Positions 1 to 14,300 are shown, counted from the first letter of the stretch. The stretch: DNA of 64,000 bases from Stercorarius parasiticus (GCA_013396915.1 VWZL01002016.1:1217327-1281326); one strand, 5' to 3'. Numbers and translations are program-made. The notes: generated by a model not told the origin, from the letters alone.

Positions 1-485
1 GGCCACGCTATTCCTGATACAAGCCAGAATGCTGTTGGCCTTCTTGGCCACCTGGGCATGCTGCTGGCTCATGTTAAGCTGGTTGTCCACCAGCACCCCC
101 AGGTCCTTTTCTGCTGGGCAGCTTTCTAGCCACTCTTCCCCAAACCTGTAGCATTGCTTGGGGTTGTTGTGACTGAAATGCAGGACCTGGCACTTGGCCT
201 TATTAAATCTCATACAATTGGCCTTGGCCCATGGATCCAGCCTGTCCAGGTCCCTCTGTGGAGCCTTCCTACCCTCAAGCAGATCAACACTCCCACCTAG
301 TTTGGTGTCATCTGCAAACTTACTGAGGGTGCACTCAATCCCCTCATCCAGATCATTGATGAATATATTGAAGAAAACTGGCCCCAAAACTGAGCCCTGA
401 GGTACACCACTGGTGACCATCCGCCAAGAGGATTTCACCCCATTAATCACAACTCTCTGGGCGTGGCCATCCAGCCTGTAACTTG
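1..485 (-). mobile_element. CR1 LINE fragment, ORF2 reverse-transcriptase part, open frame, cut by window edge
   Basis: Read on the minus strand, this is the middle-to-late part of the CR1 ORF2 reverse transcriptase. Complementing from 480 down to 1 gives 160 codons without a stop, including [17 protein letters not shown] and the catalytic-box peptide FADDTKLGG, whose FADD is encoded at 307-318. Further on come [20 protein letters not shown] and [13 protein letters not shown]. In CR1 elements this enzyme copies the element's RNA at a nicked target. The 5' end of the element lies near 485, as expected for the 5' truncation usual in CR1, and the 3' end lies outside the window to the left. The sequence is close to the copy at 16765-17797 but lacks that copy's stops and its roughly 25-base deletion, which suggests a younger or less damaged insertion. 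It is only a fragment and makes no functional element within this window. Confidence 0.95.
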
Positions 486-3400
486 GCTTTGGAGCTGTTT
501 CTGTCCAGCAGAATAGCTTCAGCCTTTCTTTTCCATTTCTTAAGTCCATTGGATGCCTAAGTAAATACAGCTCCTAACTCTTCACACACTAATTTTGTTG
601 CCTAAAGATACATGAGGTTACTGACCACCCACTACGATGTGTTTCGGCCTTTTATCAATGAATGATTTTCGTTCATTGATCCGACTTTATAGCTGCTGGC
701 TGGTCATTTAAGTAAAATATCCACTCATACTACTGCACTGCTAACGGGAGCATTCATAGTCAGCACCATGTCTTGATGCATTAGCACAATAAATCCAGTT
801 CATTGGGTCATTTCTGGTTTTGGGAATCTGAGTCTGAACTGATCTGCTTTGGTGTTAGTCAGTCTAATGATTCATCTTCACTGAGATAATAAGAACAGGC
901 TAGAGCCTTTCAAACTGAGCATTTACATTCTGCTCCCAGATGCTTTTCTTTTTCTTCAGGCATGAGTCATCGTGGAGTATCTCTTCGATGTGGCTTACCG
1001 TGCTTTTTCCTGACATCTCCCCTAAATGACACAAACCCATGAGAGGTCACTTGTCAAGATTTAAGAAAAACCCATAGAAATGTTTCTTCATTTACAGGTA
1101 CATTTAGAGGTAATTCATCAGCTATGAGCACTGTTATACCGACATGCTGGGCATAATTCATTTTGGTAGAGAAACCTGCACTTTACCGGGATGTACCTGA
1201 ATTTGAAACAAACAAATGAGCAAAATACACATTCTGGTATAAAGGCACTCTGGACCAGACTTTGGACATGTTAAAACACATTAGGAGGAATTCTAGTGAC
1301 AGGTGCACAGAAGCCAGTGAGAATTGTTAATTAGAACTTTTCAGAGGAGACAAAAGAATAAGCAAGATATTACATGAAAATCATAAACCAAATATAAATT
1401 TAAAAGCAAAATATGTGGAAAAAAAAGACCAAAAGAGTCAATCTTTTCTTTTACTACATTATGTTAACTACTGCTTGCAACTGTTATAAATGTCACTTGC
1501 AGGCTTCCAGCTGTTCTGGAATGGGTTTGTTTTTAAAGCACTGACTGAATAGAATAATTGTTTTGCAATATTGAACAGTATGGTATGTTGGGTTTGCTTC
1601 TGCTTTTTAATGTATTTAACTGAATAATCAAATTGTGTGCATGCCTCAGATACCTACAACATGATAGGAAATACTCACTTTAGGTATCTAAAGGCTTCAT
1701 ATTCACTTAAGTGATTTGTCTAAGTTGTATGTTTCCATTGTGCAGGATATATATGCCTCTGCCTCTGATTAAGTTAAACCACTCATGACTCAAGACCCAT
1801 GTGGGTTTCAATAGTTGGATTTCTAGTAAAAGAAAAACTTGCTCTTTATGGTTTTGCACTGTGTGGTTATCTACATTACAATCTCCAACTTCTGCAATCC
1901 ACTTTCTTAATTAGTATAGCTATTTCAAGCTGTAAGTTTGGTTTTATGACCCTCTTTGCTGATATCATCCATAAATTTCCCTTCTCCCTTTTACTGTTGT
2001 ATAAACTGAGTGGCCTGAGGCCCTGATTCTCTTCTCATGTTGGTTTTATTCTGTGAAATAAATCTAATGTCTTCAGGGATGTTATTTGTGATTTAAACCC
2101 ACAGCAGAGGAAAGCCAAATCTTCAGGTTATAGCAGTACGATCAAACACAATTGAATTGTGGTGACTTAACAAGCTGCCTCCTGTCAGCTGAGCAGCTAC
2201 AAGGGTCCGTGAGCATGCTTTTAGCCCAATTAATTATGAGACAGTATAACTTAGCTTAAATGAATCAATGAGGGTGAAGACAACAGAAGACATCAGAATA
2301 AATAACTTTTCTCGTTTATTTAATGCTTGGCCGTACGGTGTAGCTTTGGTCTGTAACCAAAAGCTGTGGACTGTATTCTGGGAACCAGCTATTTACAAGC
2401 CTGGTGCTCTCACCTTGATGCTAGTCTCCTCCTTCACTGCTACATTATAGACTCCCATTTTACAGCCTGCAGAGGCAAACATTCACTCATAAGCTGTAAC
2501 TTATATGACCTGTATTAGATGATTACTCGTAGATGAGGCGAATTGTATCCTAGAGCCCACTAACTCTATTAAATATAATGCCAGTAACTGTCAATGGCGA
2601 GAAACCTGACTGACTTAAATATAGAATTATGCATTGCCACCAGCCGAATCCCACCTGTGTGTCATAGAGGCGGGCTTTATTTACTCAATGCAGTTACTAG
2701 GACTCAAGGAGCAGGTTTGCTTTGGTCTAACTCTTTTCTAGGCACTGAGGGTGGGATTTTTCTCACCTATTTTTATACGTCTAAAATGTAATAATGTTTG
2801 GACTAGCAAAGGCAAACTAAGAAAGATGTCTGGAATCCCTTTACAATCAAAGCAAACAGTCCCTTGTAGAGGTAAATACATTTTGTTCCTTTATATATGT
2901 ATAGGTGTCTACCCTATATAACATAGGGCAGAGAAATCATACTCCAAAGGTACCTTGACTTAAAATGGTAACCTGGATAATCAGGTCAGTTGGAGACACT
3001 GGGGAAGATGAATCTCTCAGCGTGCAGTAACTGAGAAGCAACACGCTCTGCTTTCTCTTTATTTGTCCTTTCTCTGCCTTTCCTCCTCTCATGCAGATTT
3101 TTCTTTCCACAGGTGGAGTGGAGGACCATAAGTTTTTCTCATACAATGCAAAAATGAGAAAATACATGCAGCTGGAAAAGTTTTTTTCAGGTCAGGAAAA
3201 TTGTAATTGTAGTGATCAGAATACGGCACATACCAACTACCTGGGATGCCTTGCTAAATCCTGTGCGCTACTAGCCCTGATTAACAAACCTTTCTCCTAC
3301 ATCCAGTTAGATCTTAGAGCAAAAGTAATAGCAAACTGTCAACAGGCAAACTCAACTGAATAACTGACTATGCAGAGGAAAAAAGACATTGCAAGCAGCT

Positions 3401-6400
3401 AAAGTCCAAAATCAATAGAAAAAAATAGTGCACAATCCTGCATCCTTTACATCAGTAGTTTGCAAAGAAATCCAAGACTAACGTTTGATTTCAAATTAAT
3501 GACAACTCTTTAAATTTAAGCTTTATAGACTCATTAAATCAGTAAACAAGGACTGTGTATTGTGAACAAAGAGTTTGAATTGTTCCTTGAATTTTTAGTT
3601 TGCTCCATCACAAATAGGTTTAGATACAGCAGTAAAATATATTATAATTTAATCTTTTCTCCATCTGAGTTGTCTGCTTTCAGTAATCTAGAAAAATTGC
3701 TTTTTTAGACTGAGTAGTACAGGGTAAAAACACAAATTTCCATTCCCCAGTCTTACTTTGTGCTCAGATTCAGGAGGAAATGCAGACTATAGAACAAAAC
3801 CTTAACTGAAATATACTGTTCAGCTCTGTTTACCTGCCAGCGCAGAAATGATATTCAAGGGTTTTGACCTGTTACGACTTGACTTTATGACTTGAAAACA
3901 TTTGAATAAAGTCTAAAGAAAAGCATGGGAAGCTCATAGTGACAAAAACTACAATTAAAAATAAACCAATTGTTTCGGCATTTGTTTTGTTTTGAACAAA
4001 GAGGAAAAGTCATGTTGTATTTGTGTGTACTTGCATTTTTTATGAGTTTGTAAAGCATATAAGAAAAAATCAGCCTTCATGTTGATAGAGATTGATAGGT
4101 TATTACTACACCACTCGGGATATGAATAGTAGTAAAGGATTATCAGCAAACAACAGCCTAGCAGAAGTGGTCTTGAATTAAATGGCATGCAAAGCTCTGA
4201 TGGAGCTATGAATATAGACTATGAATATAGAAGGCAATCATTAAAGATGAGAAACTCTTTAATGGAGATGCTCATAGAAGTTTCCTCATATATCTTCTAA
4301 CTTTCTGGTTTTAAACGCTCATCTGTGGTAAATAAAGCTTTCCCTCTCCTTCATAAAATGTCATCGTTGCAGTGTTTTCTTATTAGTAATAGTTAAGAAA
4401 GAAAACACTGTGAAAGAAACCATAAACGCTCGTGAAGAACTATGGTTCCTGCAGCATAACTGAGTGCGCATAATTAATTTTAGAAACACCTTTCAGAGTT
4501 TAAACTTCTTCTTATGCAATTATAATTTCATTTGAATTTTATATTTGCAATGACTTTTACATTTTTAGGATGCTTCCTTCAGAAAACAGCCACCCTGTGC
4601 CTTGACTCAGGGATTTCACAGTTGCACATACCAACGTCCTGCACCTTCAGGTTTGTAGCTTAGCTCAGATATGCATTTCTTTCCGCCTTGCTGAATATTG
4701 CACTGGGTTATAGGCTTGAACTGCAGTTGCTTATAGTTAGACTAGGTCAAGGAGTTTTTTTGGGACTGCTAGGATTGAATATGTTTCTTAAGCAGCTCTT
4801 TAGCCATGCGGGAGTGCCTATTCCGGCAGATGCTATGATGCTCTTCCACTCCAGGAACATCCCAGGGCAGAGATTATACTAATATTCTCCTCTTTCTCTG
4901 CAGAAAGCTAGCAACTTACTGCTGGCCTACATTCACAGAAGTTTACTGTTCCCACTGTTCCTGTCACCTAGTTAACAGGTGTAGGCAAAACTCCGAAAAT
5001 AGCTATTCCATTCCTCTTTCTACACAGTGGCTAGACAGAGAGAAAATTCTGCCTAGGGAAGATGTAAGATATGAATAACCTGCACAAAATATCTTACTTG
5101 AAACACAGTCTGCCTTTGCAGTTTTTTTACTAGACTTTTTTCTTATTTAAAAGTAGTAAAGGAAGATCTTGTGTGCTCCAAATTATTGCTACTGCTTGGG
5201 TTCGTTTATTGCAGTGTACGAGTCTTATAAGTATATGTCGTCATGGTTAATTTCCAGGTATGTTGGCAGAAGCTAGACATCTTGTCCATAAAAAGGTAAA
5301 ATATTCCAAAGTGCCCATGAAATCTAGAAAGTTATGGTGAACTTTTTGTGGTGTTGTGCACCCTAACCTTTCTGCTCAATGGTGTGCAATGGTGGATACG
5401 CCAAGTTATTCCTCGCTGCTTTCCTTCGTACTCACATAAATAATACATGTGAGGAGAGGAAGAAGGCTCAACTCTCTCAAGAACTACAGAGGAGAACGTA
5501 TGCCTGTTTCAGAGAAAGATTCGGGAGTGCAGTATTTGAAAAGTAATTACAGACTCCTCAATAGAAAAAATAAATAATAAAAAGGACCCTGATGTTACTT
5601 TTGACTAAGGCTATAGGACTTAGAAGAACTCCTAAACAGATGAAGGTAGAGGAAAGAAAAGCAAGCATTTCTGTTTATTTTACTGCTGTAACCCTGACAG
5701 CATCTTTTCCATTTCATACGATAAAGGCCCAAATTCTCTGGAAACCTTGCTCTGCTATCTTCAGTAAAAGTACAAAAGTAGAATCTTCTAAGTAATTTCT
5801 CTTAGGTAAAGCTTTTCTCATAAAGGAGAAAACATGACGGTAAATGGAAACAAATATGTTCAAAAAATAATAATTTTAAACTCAAATTTTAATTTTCACT
5901 AGAAGAAAAATTCAAGACTAAAGTAGCAGGTAACAGCACTAACCAGAGACAAGCATTGCAGGTTAAGATATCTTACTGTAAAATGCACTCGCTCCCTTGT
6001 AGTTTTTAGTTTCTTATTTAAAACACACATACTCACCCCCACACACAGAGACACAAACACAGAGCTGCATACAGCTGCAGCAGACTGAGTCTAAGAACTT
6101 CAAGGAAAGTATGTCAAGTCCATGAACCCAATTCACATCCAGAAAACAGTTGACAGTTTTAAGTTCGGAACTGAAATCACAATTTAAAACCTCCCAGATT
6201 CAAAGCAGGTTCAAAATTCAGATTTTTCTCCCTGGTCATGGAAGGTGTTTAAGACTTGAATGGAGATTTAATATTTTACTGAGTAGAAACAATCTGCCTC
6301 CAAAGATCAGAGTTTTCTAAAGCCTATCATTTCCATTTAGGCTAATTTCTAGTTGCACGTCATCCGAGGCCTTTAAATTTTTGGCTGAGAATTTCCCTCC

Positions 6401-9126
6401 ACTTTGATTCTTCAGAGTTTTTAATCACTGGATTCCTGAATCCTACAGCTTTTCTCACTTTCAGGTCTCATGTGCTTTTTATCTTTTATATACCAATAAA
6501 AAGACACTCTGCTGGTGAATCTAACTGCTCAGCAACTCTCTTTCATGTCTTCTTTCTTACTTTGTGTTGAAATCTTTTGCCACGAATCGCCCAAAAGGTA
6601 GTTTTTAATTTCTTCTTGCCTACATTTAATGAACAAACAGAAAAGAGATGAAAGAGTAAGTCATATAATCCAATTCATCTTAAGAAAATACTATGAAGGC
6701 TTTGAATCATAACTGTATGTTCCGGTCAGAGATATGCCAATGTATGCCAGCCAGTGATGCAGCGCTTCATTTTCACCAGAATCCACAGCAGAATACCTCA
6801 AAAGTGCTCTTAGGGAGCATAATTGGGATATTATTCACTGCACTGCATAAGGTACTACTCAAAACTGCACACCAATTATGTTTGATTTATTTCTCGTGGT
6901 GGGAAGGTTGCAACTTTACCTCTCTGCAGAAGTATATTTGAGACTGTTTAGGCTGTATATGAAACCCTAGGTTTGCTTTCTTAAGCATGTGTTACCCTTA
7001 GGGGTAGCACAAGTTGCTGAGTTGGAGCTTACCAATTTACTTAATTTGAATATGTTAGCCCCTGAGTTTAACGGGTACTCTCCATTGAACAATTCTCACT
7101 TTTCTTTAAACTAGCCAACTTAAACAAAGGCTGGGAAATCCCTCTAGATGACAAACTACACATACAAAAAATTTGCTAAAAAAAAATAAATCAGAGGTCA
7201 AAACCAATTAGGATATTATTCCACAAATATCATGTAAACAGGTAAACCAAAACAATAGATTGTATTAGGAACACAATGAAGAAAAATTTCAGCCTACTAC
7301 CATGAAGTGATAGGAATACTGAATACAATTAGTAACGATCCTCCCCGAAAGTTCCCATCTGACAAAGTAGCACCCAGTTGCAAGTTAAACAGCTAAGCCT
7401 TCACCCTGAACTCCTCTTTTTCTTTTGAAACACAAAGCTCCCTTCTCGCAACAGCTGTGCCTGCACTCTGGAAAATCCTTGTGAGTGACTGAACCCAATC
7501 ACTGCCCCTTAACAGCAACCGGTTGCTGAGCGGAATTGGGCCTGAATTGCGCTGCTTGAACAGAGAGACCAAGCTGGGAATGAAGCCACAGACATAAATT
7601 GGCCATGACAGCTTACTTGGCAGGTGAGAGCCTGGGGCTCTGACCCTAGGTCGCATATGCAATGTTAACATAGCTTTAGTCATCTTGAGAAGAGAAAGGC
7701 AAGGTTTTCATATTTTGCAGTGGGTGCTTATTATTAGATGTTTCAAATCTACATAAAACACATAGTTGCTCATTGTTTTCAGAAGCATGGATTTCAGCTA
7801 AGTCTAATGACCGGCATGTCTGAATGCTCTGAAAAAGTCTCCAAACTGTCCCCTGTGAGACTATATTTTATAAACACATCCTTCTCCCAGACTTCTAGGT
7901 ACCCATAGTTCACCCCAAAATCTAGGAAGAGGAAGTAAAGAAATTCAAACACCTTCAAATCTGGACCTCCAATCTGGAGAGAATTTTTTTTTTTAATTAA
8001 ATACTGAAGACAGTGGGAAACTCATAAGGTCTTTTGAATCTTAGGTAAACATTGTGTCAAGATGGAGATTTAGCAATACAAAAATCAAAATGTTTCAACA
8101 GAAGGTTTTATAGCCTTCACCTAATTTTAAAATATAAATTTGTCTTTAAGGCATTGGACGCTGAATGGTATTTACCAAGTTCTGTTCAGGGGTATGGGCA
8201 ATGAAATAATAAGAAATCAAGTTTCTTTACTGTAACCTCAATCTTTATATGAGTACAAAGTTGAAAGCATGTGATGCCAAAGAAGGTAATTTTGTTATTT
8301 GGCTTGAAGCCATGAAGATCATCTGAGTAGCAAGGAGAGGAAATTCATCACCAGATATGACCCCCTTGTCTTGTAGCTTTGCGCTGGACACTTTGCCTTG
8401 AAACATTTGCTGAAAAAAGCTAGTTAAAGTTTCAGACATAAACTGTTGTAACACAAACTGTAATTCAGCTGCAGAACTCATTGCTGTGGGATATTGACCT
8501 CTGGGACAAGTTTATGTAAGCTTAAAAGGCAAATGTAGAAATTAATGGAAAAATGCCAAGGCACGGCAAGTACCTGAGGACTTCTGTAAGCAGCAGGCAT
8601 TGAGGGACTAGGAGGGACTTCTGAAGAAAGTCAAAAGACACGTGCCTTATCCCTATTGCAAATTCGGGGTACTTAGTGCTGGCTGTTGTCACTATTGCTT
8701 GCCTCCATTGAAATTACCCTATCACTACCAAAAACCTCAGAGCCTTCTTGAAGGTCTTTCTAAAGGGATAAAAGAAGAAAAGAACATCAATGACCCAAAT
8801 GGTTACAGAAGACCATGTAATCATTTACAGGTGTTACAGAAGACCCTCAGATGTGGAGGGGACTGTTTTAAAAAGGTGAAGGTAGAAGTGCAGAAGAGAT
8901 TGAGGTGAAGCTGGATGAGAGGCTGTAACCTTGCACACTGAATACATGGTCTCTCTCTCAACTCAAAAATGATACAAGCCAGATGATGATGAATTACACC
9001 ATGGACATGAACCTTGTTTTATGAAGGAGCCATGTCCTCAGGGCCAACTCAGCAGGTGGTCTGGCCCATGGGGCACTTGGTCTCCCTCTGGCTGGCAAGA
9101 GGTCTCCTTGTGCAAGGGAACATGTT
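486..9126. other. Gene-free stretch
   Basis: AT-rich unique-looking DNA with no supportable gene. All reading frames are short and lack family resemblance. Minor items are a CA-rich run near 6025-6062, a 13-base tandem duplication at 4206-4231, and a 78-codon ATG frame on the minus strand at 8245-8481 that resembles nothing I recognise and has no convincing splice context. Between 7340 and 7640 CpG is slightly more frequent than in the surroundings but falls short of an island. Confidence 0.6.
4206..4231. repeat. Two-copy 13-base tandem duplication
   Basis: The unit ctatgaatataga occurs twice head to tail at 4206-4218 and 4219-4231 with no mismatch. This is a small slippage-type duplication with no evident function. 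Confidence 0.8.
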
Positions 9127-9200
9127 CATTCATAGATGGTTGAGGTTGGAAGGGACTGTTGATGGTCATCTGCTACAAAGGGAGCCAGATGAGTGTCTGA
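9127..9200 (-). mobile_element. Short CR1 3'-tail fragment
   Basis: The phrase ggttgaggttggaagggac followed by gatggtcatctg is the reverse complement of the conserved CR1 3' end, which ends in a ...ccttccaacc... block followed by an attctatg-type tail. Here the tail lies on the left (ttcattcatagat), so the element points to the minus strand. Only about 70 bases remain, which is typical of a strongly 5'-truncated insertion. The part right of about 9175 is too diverged to place exactly. Confidence 0.75.
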
Positions 9201-10589
9201 AATGGCATGATCCACATTCACTAAAGTGGATACACTCCATCACCTTTCTCGTTTTCAAATTTAAGCGTTTCTGGATGAAAGATTTCAATTTTCTAAAAGC
9301 AGCGACAGCTATTGCTTCTCTTCCCCTCTTCTTGTATGCTTCCTAGGTACATTTTTTGTATGCTTTTCCTCTTAATCCAAATGCAAGCATCTTTTTTTGA
9401 CTTATAAATCTTTTGTGAAATAAAATCACTAAACCTTGATCCTAAATTTTTTACTTCAGCTGTAGTGGCTTAGTTTATTCTAATACATAACTAAATAATT
9501 CCCTTGAAAATTTACACGAGAGAGGGGAGTTTATAGATGTCTATGAAGCTGTTATCATCCAGGCAACTGTGGTGTTGCTCTTTTTTCCTTTAAGTTTCTC
9601 ATGACTTGTAAGATCATTGGCCAGTGAGAGATTTTCCCTCTTTCACGTATTTGTGACCCATTCAATTACCCTCAGCTATAAGTAGACAGGGGAAAAAAAA
9701 GAATCTTAATTTTAGTCTGCTAGGAGGCCATGGGGGCGATGTTTCCTCAGGAGCAAGAAGTGCACCAGTCATACTCTATCTCTGGAAAGCAGGTGTTGCT
9801 GAGCTGTTGCAAAGATGCAGTCTGGCTCCTACCAAAAGCTCGGAATTCCTGTCAGCATCCACTGCTTTGGACATGAATTTATTTTTTTTTTTTAATATAA
9901 GAATACAGACGACTCCACCAAGTGTTATGCATTTAATAAATATTTCAAAAGTTAACTACATGGAGGTTGTGACAAACATTCAGGGATTTCAATGTTTTAT
10001 TAATATAGATGTTGGCTTGCTTATTGGCATAGTGTATTCAGTGTTGCAGCTTAAGTATTTCTCTGTAGGGACCTGTCAAACAGGAGGATGGGGATAGTTC
10101 AAGACAGTCACCTGTCAGTGAACACTTGCAATTCCTTTATGCACAGGACAGGACACAATTAGTAACTCTGATCTGATCACTTTGGTCTGATCACTGCTGA
10201 GACCAGGAGAGTACTTTGATGAGAAGGACTAAAGGTCTCCAGAGCTGTTAAGAAACACCCCTGCCAGATTTCCAAGGAACTTTTCAGGTGGAGAAGGCAG
10301 AAATTAGCCTCATTGGAGTGTTGGACACAAAATCCTTTCCCTTTGGACCTTTGGAGGCACTTAGATATGTTGAAACTGTCATCAGGTGGCAGTACTGCAA
10401 GTAATATATCTGTCTCTTTTAAAAAAAGAAAAAAAAAAAGAAAAGATATATTTCCCTGTAAAAGTTTCCTGCACTGGCTGATTCAGGTGGTTATGATAAC
10501 TGTTTCCTTGGCTCTCAGCACCAGAAGGAGAGAAACTCAAGTAGCTGCTGAGCCCAAACAAGTTACAATAGTAAGTTGTACAGGTTATA
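9201..10589. other. Gene-free stretch with an A-rich run
   Basis: No gene is supportable. The stretch contains an A-rich run at 10421-10445 and T/A runs near 9880-9895. The DNA directly left of the next CR1 copy does not look like part of that element. Confidence 0.55.
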
Positions 10590-11316
10590 CAACTGGGGGA
10601 TGAGAGACTGGAGAGTAGCAGCCCAGTGGAAAGAGATCTGGGGGTTTGGGATGATGGCAAGCTGAATGTGAGTCAACAATGTGTCTTGTCAGCCAAAAGG
10701 GCCAACCGTGTCCTGGGGTGCACCAAGCACAGCATAGCCAGCCGGTCGAGGGAGGTGATTGTCCCATGCTACACTGCGCTGGTGCAGCCCCACCTGGAGT
10801 ACTGTGTGCAGTTTTGGGCACCTCAATATAAGAAGGGCATCAAACTATTAAAGTACGTCCAGAGGATGGCCACCAAGATGGTGAAAGGCCTCGAGGGCAA
10901 GACTTAAAAGGAGCGGCTGAGGTCACTTGGCTTGTTCAGCTTGGAGAAAAGAAGGCTGAAGGTCACCTTATTGCAGTCTACAACTTCCTCAAGGTGGGCT
11001 TGGAGGGGAAGGTGCTGATCTCCTCTCTCTGGTGACCAGCAGTAGGACGTGAGGAAATGGAATGAAGCTGTGTTAGGGGAAGTTCAGATTGGACATTAGG
11101 AAAAAGTTCTTCACCGGGAGGGTGGCTGGTCACCGGAACAGGCTCCCCAGGGAAGTGGTCATGGCACCGAGCCTGTCAGAATTCAAGGAGTGTCTGGATG
11201 ATGCTCTTAGTCATATAGTTTACGTTTAGATAGTCCTGTGGGGTGCAGGGAATTGGACTTGATGATCCTTATGAGTCCCTTCTGACTTGAGATACTTTAT
11301 GAATCTATGGTTCTAG
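10590..11316 (+). mobile_element. CR1 LINE fragment, 5' truncated, with 3' end
   Basis: The end of CR1 ORF2 plus the 3' untranslated part lie on the plus strand. The frame from 10626 encodes ERDLGVWDDGKLNVSQQ, then HLEYCVQFWAPQYKKG and VQRMATKMVKGLEGK, all standard for the C-terminal part of the CR1 ORF2 protein. A TAA at 10905-10907 breaks this frame; the same frame then continues as [17 protein letters not shown] before it is lost by a shift. The 3' part (ggtccctt-like block, here gagtcccttctgacttgag) and a decayed attctatg-type tail close the element near 11316. The start near 10590 is where similarity to CR1 stops (gggggatgagagactgg). The copy is dead: it is 5' truncated, interrupted by a stop and frameshifted. 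Confidence 0.93.
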
Positions 11317-14300
11317 GTGAGTGCCAGGAGGCTCCAGGTAGGGAATACAGACAGACATGAGGAAAGAGAGAAAGGAGGTGCACTGGTGCACTCCCCTGTG
11401 AAAATACAGCAAAGGTGAAAAAGACAAATTTCATCCTGGGCGTTTGGTACTGATCTTGCTAAAAGTGTGTCAACCCTGAATTGCTAAGTAGTTACTGCTC
11501 CTATGAAATATTAGCTTATTTTGCTGTGGTACTAAAGTTACAATAATTCACTGGGGTAAAGCTAGGGACTTAGTACTGAACTTTGGTTTAAGCCTCTGGT
11601 TTTAAATCAAACACCCACCTTTCCTTTGAGTCATCTGTACCTGAGCTGACTGAAAACCAAATGTGTCCCCTGCAAAGCCAACCATGTTACACCTTGGTAT
11701 GCTGATGTGTACAGGAATGGACTTGCCTTGAGAGTGGCAGCCCAATCAGCCATCTAACCTCAGGACAGACCATTGAGTATTTTCATTGTTATTTAATATT
11801 TATCTAAACTTTGGATTTAAAAGGATGTTTTTAAAAGATACACCATCTTGGCTAAAATGCCTTAAGAATGTTTTAAATGGCCATATTTACTCAGATAATC
11901 AATAGAGCAACTTTTACTTCCCCTTGTAGAGCATCTGGCATTGTAATGCCATGTACATAATTCCTCCAAGAATACCACATAAAGTTATTTCAAATAAAAA
12001 TAAAACATGGTTTAAAAAGTAATTTTAATTATTTATCGATATAATTAAGCTGTATTAATGCCTTTTATTACCCATATTAAAAATTCACTAGGATTTTCAT
12101 CCCTTTCATCTTTATTAGATGTGTCATAACTTGTTATGTATTTTCATGAACTATTGATGAATATGAAATGCTCAAAAGCAATTTTTTCCTTTTAGTTATA
12201 ATGACTATATGGGGAGTATATTAATATTTGAACAAGCAGTTATATTTGCTAGTTAGTATCATTTCTACTACTTTTCCTTAGTATGCAGTACAAAGGCAAC
12301 ATCCTTAATACATAAAACCTGCAACTTCTTGTAGATTTTACCATACTTTTAAGTAGTATATACCATAATTACCTATGCCTCCTTATCTCATAAAAGTAAT
12401 AGTATTTTGATAACATAAAGCATGCAAAAGACATTGAACACATTGGTAAACATTATGGTGAAATAGCAGCTTCAGTGTTAAAGACAAGTTCACAGAGAAG
12501 TTGAGTTTTTTATGAAAAAAATTAGAAGCCTTCTCTCCCAAAATTCAGTATTTACTCTTTTAACTTAAACATTTTTTTGAGACTTAGTTACTTACTTTCA
12601 AAAGAAAGATGACAGCATAAAAATACAGTAGAATACACCCATACTTAAGAAAGACTGGTGGGAGAAATTTGGAATATAGGCCAACCTGGATAAAGTTTGT
12701 AATTTTAATTTCTATTATTTTATGGATTTTTATTTCTAGTTCTTTATCTCTTTTTATTTTATAACTTGGATCTTGACAAAGTAGTTTTAGGCCATGGAAA
12801 TCTTCTGATACATTTGACTTCCAGTGTATCAAGAGCTCTAAAACACTTATGCCACCTTACACTGACCAAGGCTTTTCATTTAAAACAAGTTGGACTTGTA
12901 TTCCTAAATCACTTAACTGCTTTAGGAAAACCCATCCTTTAACTGCCTAAATGAAGAGTGTGAATTAGACTATTCTTAAGAGTTAGTATTTCTACCTAGA
13001 AACCAAAAAAAATAATTAGTCAATATTTAGAAAGTGGAAGTAATCATGCCTCATTAACACCAAGGCAACTTGGTTTTTAAGGTACAAGGGTGTTGAGCAA
13101 CTAAGAGAAAAGAATACAATAAAACTAGAATTGGAGCCCTCAGACAACAATATTGTTCACTACTCAACCTAAATTTATTTGCAGATCAGTTGACTTGTTT
13201 AGGGGCAGATCCTGATTTGTTTTACGCATTTGCATAAATGAAACGTAGGAGTAGTCACTGCTCATGTGCAGAAGAGCTAAGGAGTTACCTAACCACCTGC
13301 AGTACCAAACCTTTCTTTTAAAGGGCCATTTTACTTCTTTGCCTCTAGATGTGTTGCAATATTCAAAAGCATTTATGTCATTAAAATCTGCATTCATAAT
13401 TTATTCATTAATTATGGTAATGAAAAGCAGCAATGCACAAGGTTATGAAGTTAGTTTTATAAAAGCTCATTCTGATTGGAATTTAAATAAATAATCTTAA
13501 CAATGAATTAAGTCTTTGACCTGAATTATTCCATACTGGTGTAGGGAAAGCTAGGCAAAAATAAGGCAGGAAGAAACTGGAAAATTGCATCCGTGAGAAA
13601 CTGGGAATATATTCTATAATTGTTTGGCATTGATCTTGTACAATAAAGCAGTTCTATAACTCAATTTAAAGGCCATCATGATTTGCTTAGTTAGTACTCT
13701 TCCAACATAGCTTAAAGCAGTCAGAACTAGCTGCTGAATTTAATTATAGGATTACTAAAATAATAAAAAGATAAATTTGACCTTCCATCTCTCAAAGTTT
13801 TATGGTAGTATTCTGAGTGTTTTTCTCTTAGAAAAATATCTCGGTGCAAAGGAAAAAGAATACATTTACTAGGCACTAGAAAGTGGACAGTAGCACCAGT
13901 CAGAAACTCAAGCAGTAAAGACAGGAGTAGAACCTAGTCCTCCAGGGCAGCAGTATCTCTCCTAGCTTTTCCATCTCACAGGCTCCTGTCTTACTATTAC
14001 AACTTCAGCAAAGGAGGTCCTTCAGACAATAGTCTCTTTCATTGCTTAGATGTGATTTATCAGCAGATCCGTTCCACTGTGCAGTGAACAAAGCAGACAT
14101 CTTGAGGAAAAATAGTAAATCATAAAATAATTAAAGATGGTATCATAAGCCACAGGCAGCAGAGCCAAATGAAGGCTGCACGGAAAACATTACTATTTAG
14201 ATATTTTGGAAAAATGAGAACATTCATTTTACCAACTGACAGATTTCACTGCCTATTTAATCAGCTGTACGTTATTAGTAATGGACTGAGAATTATTGGC

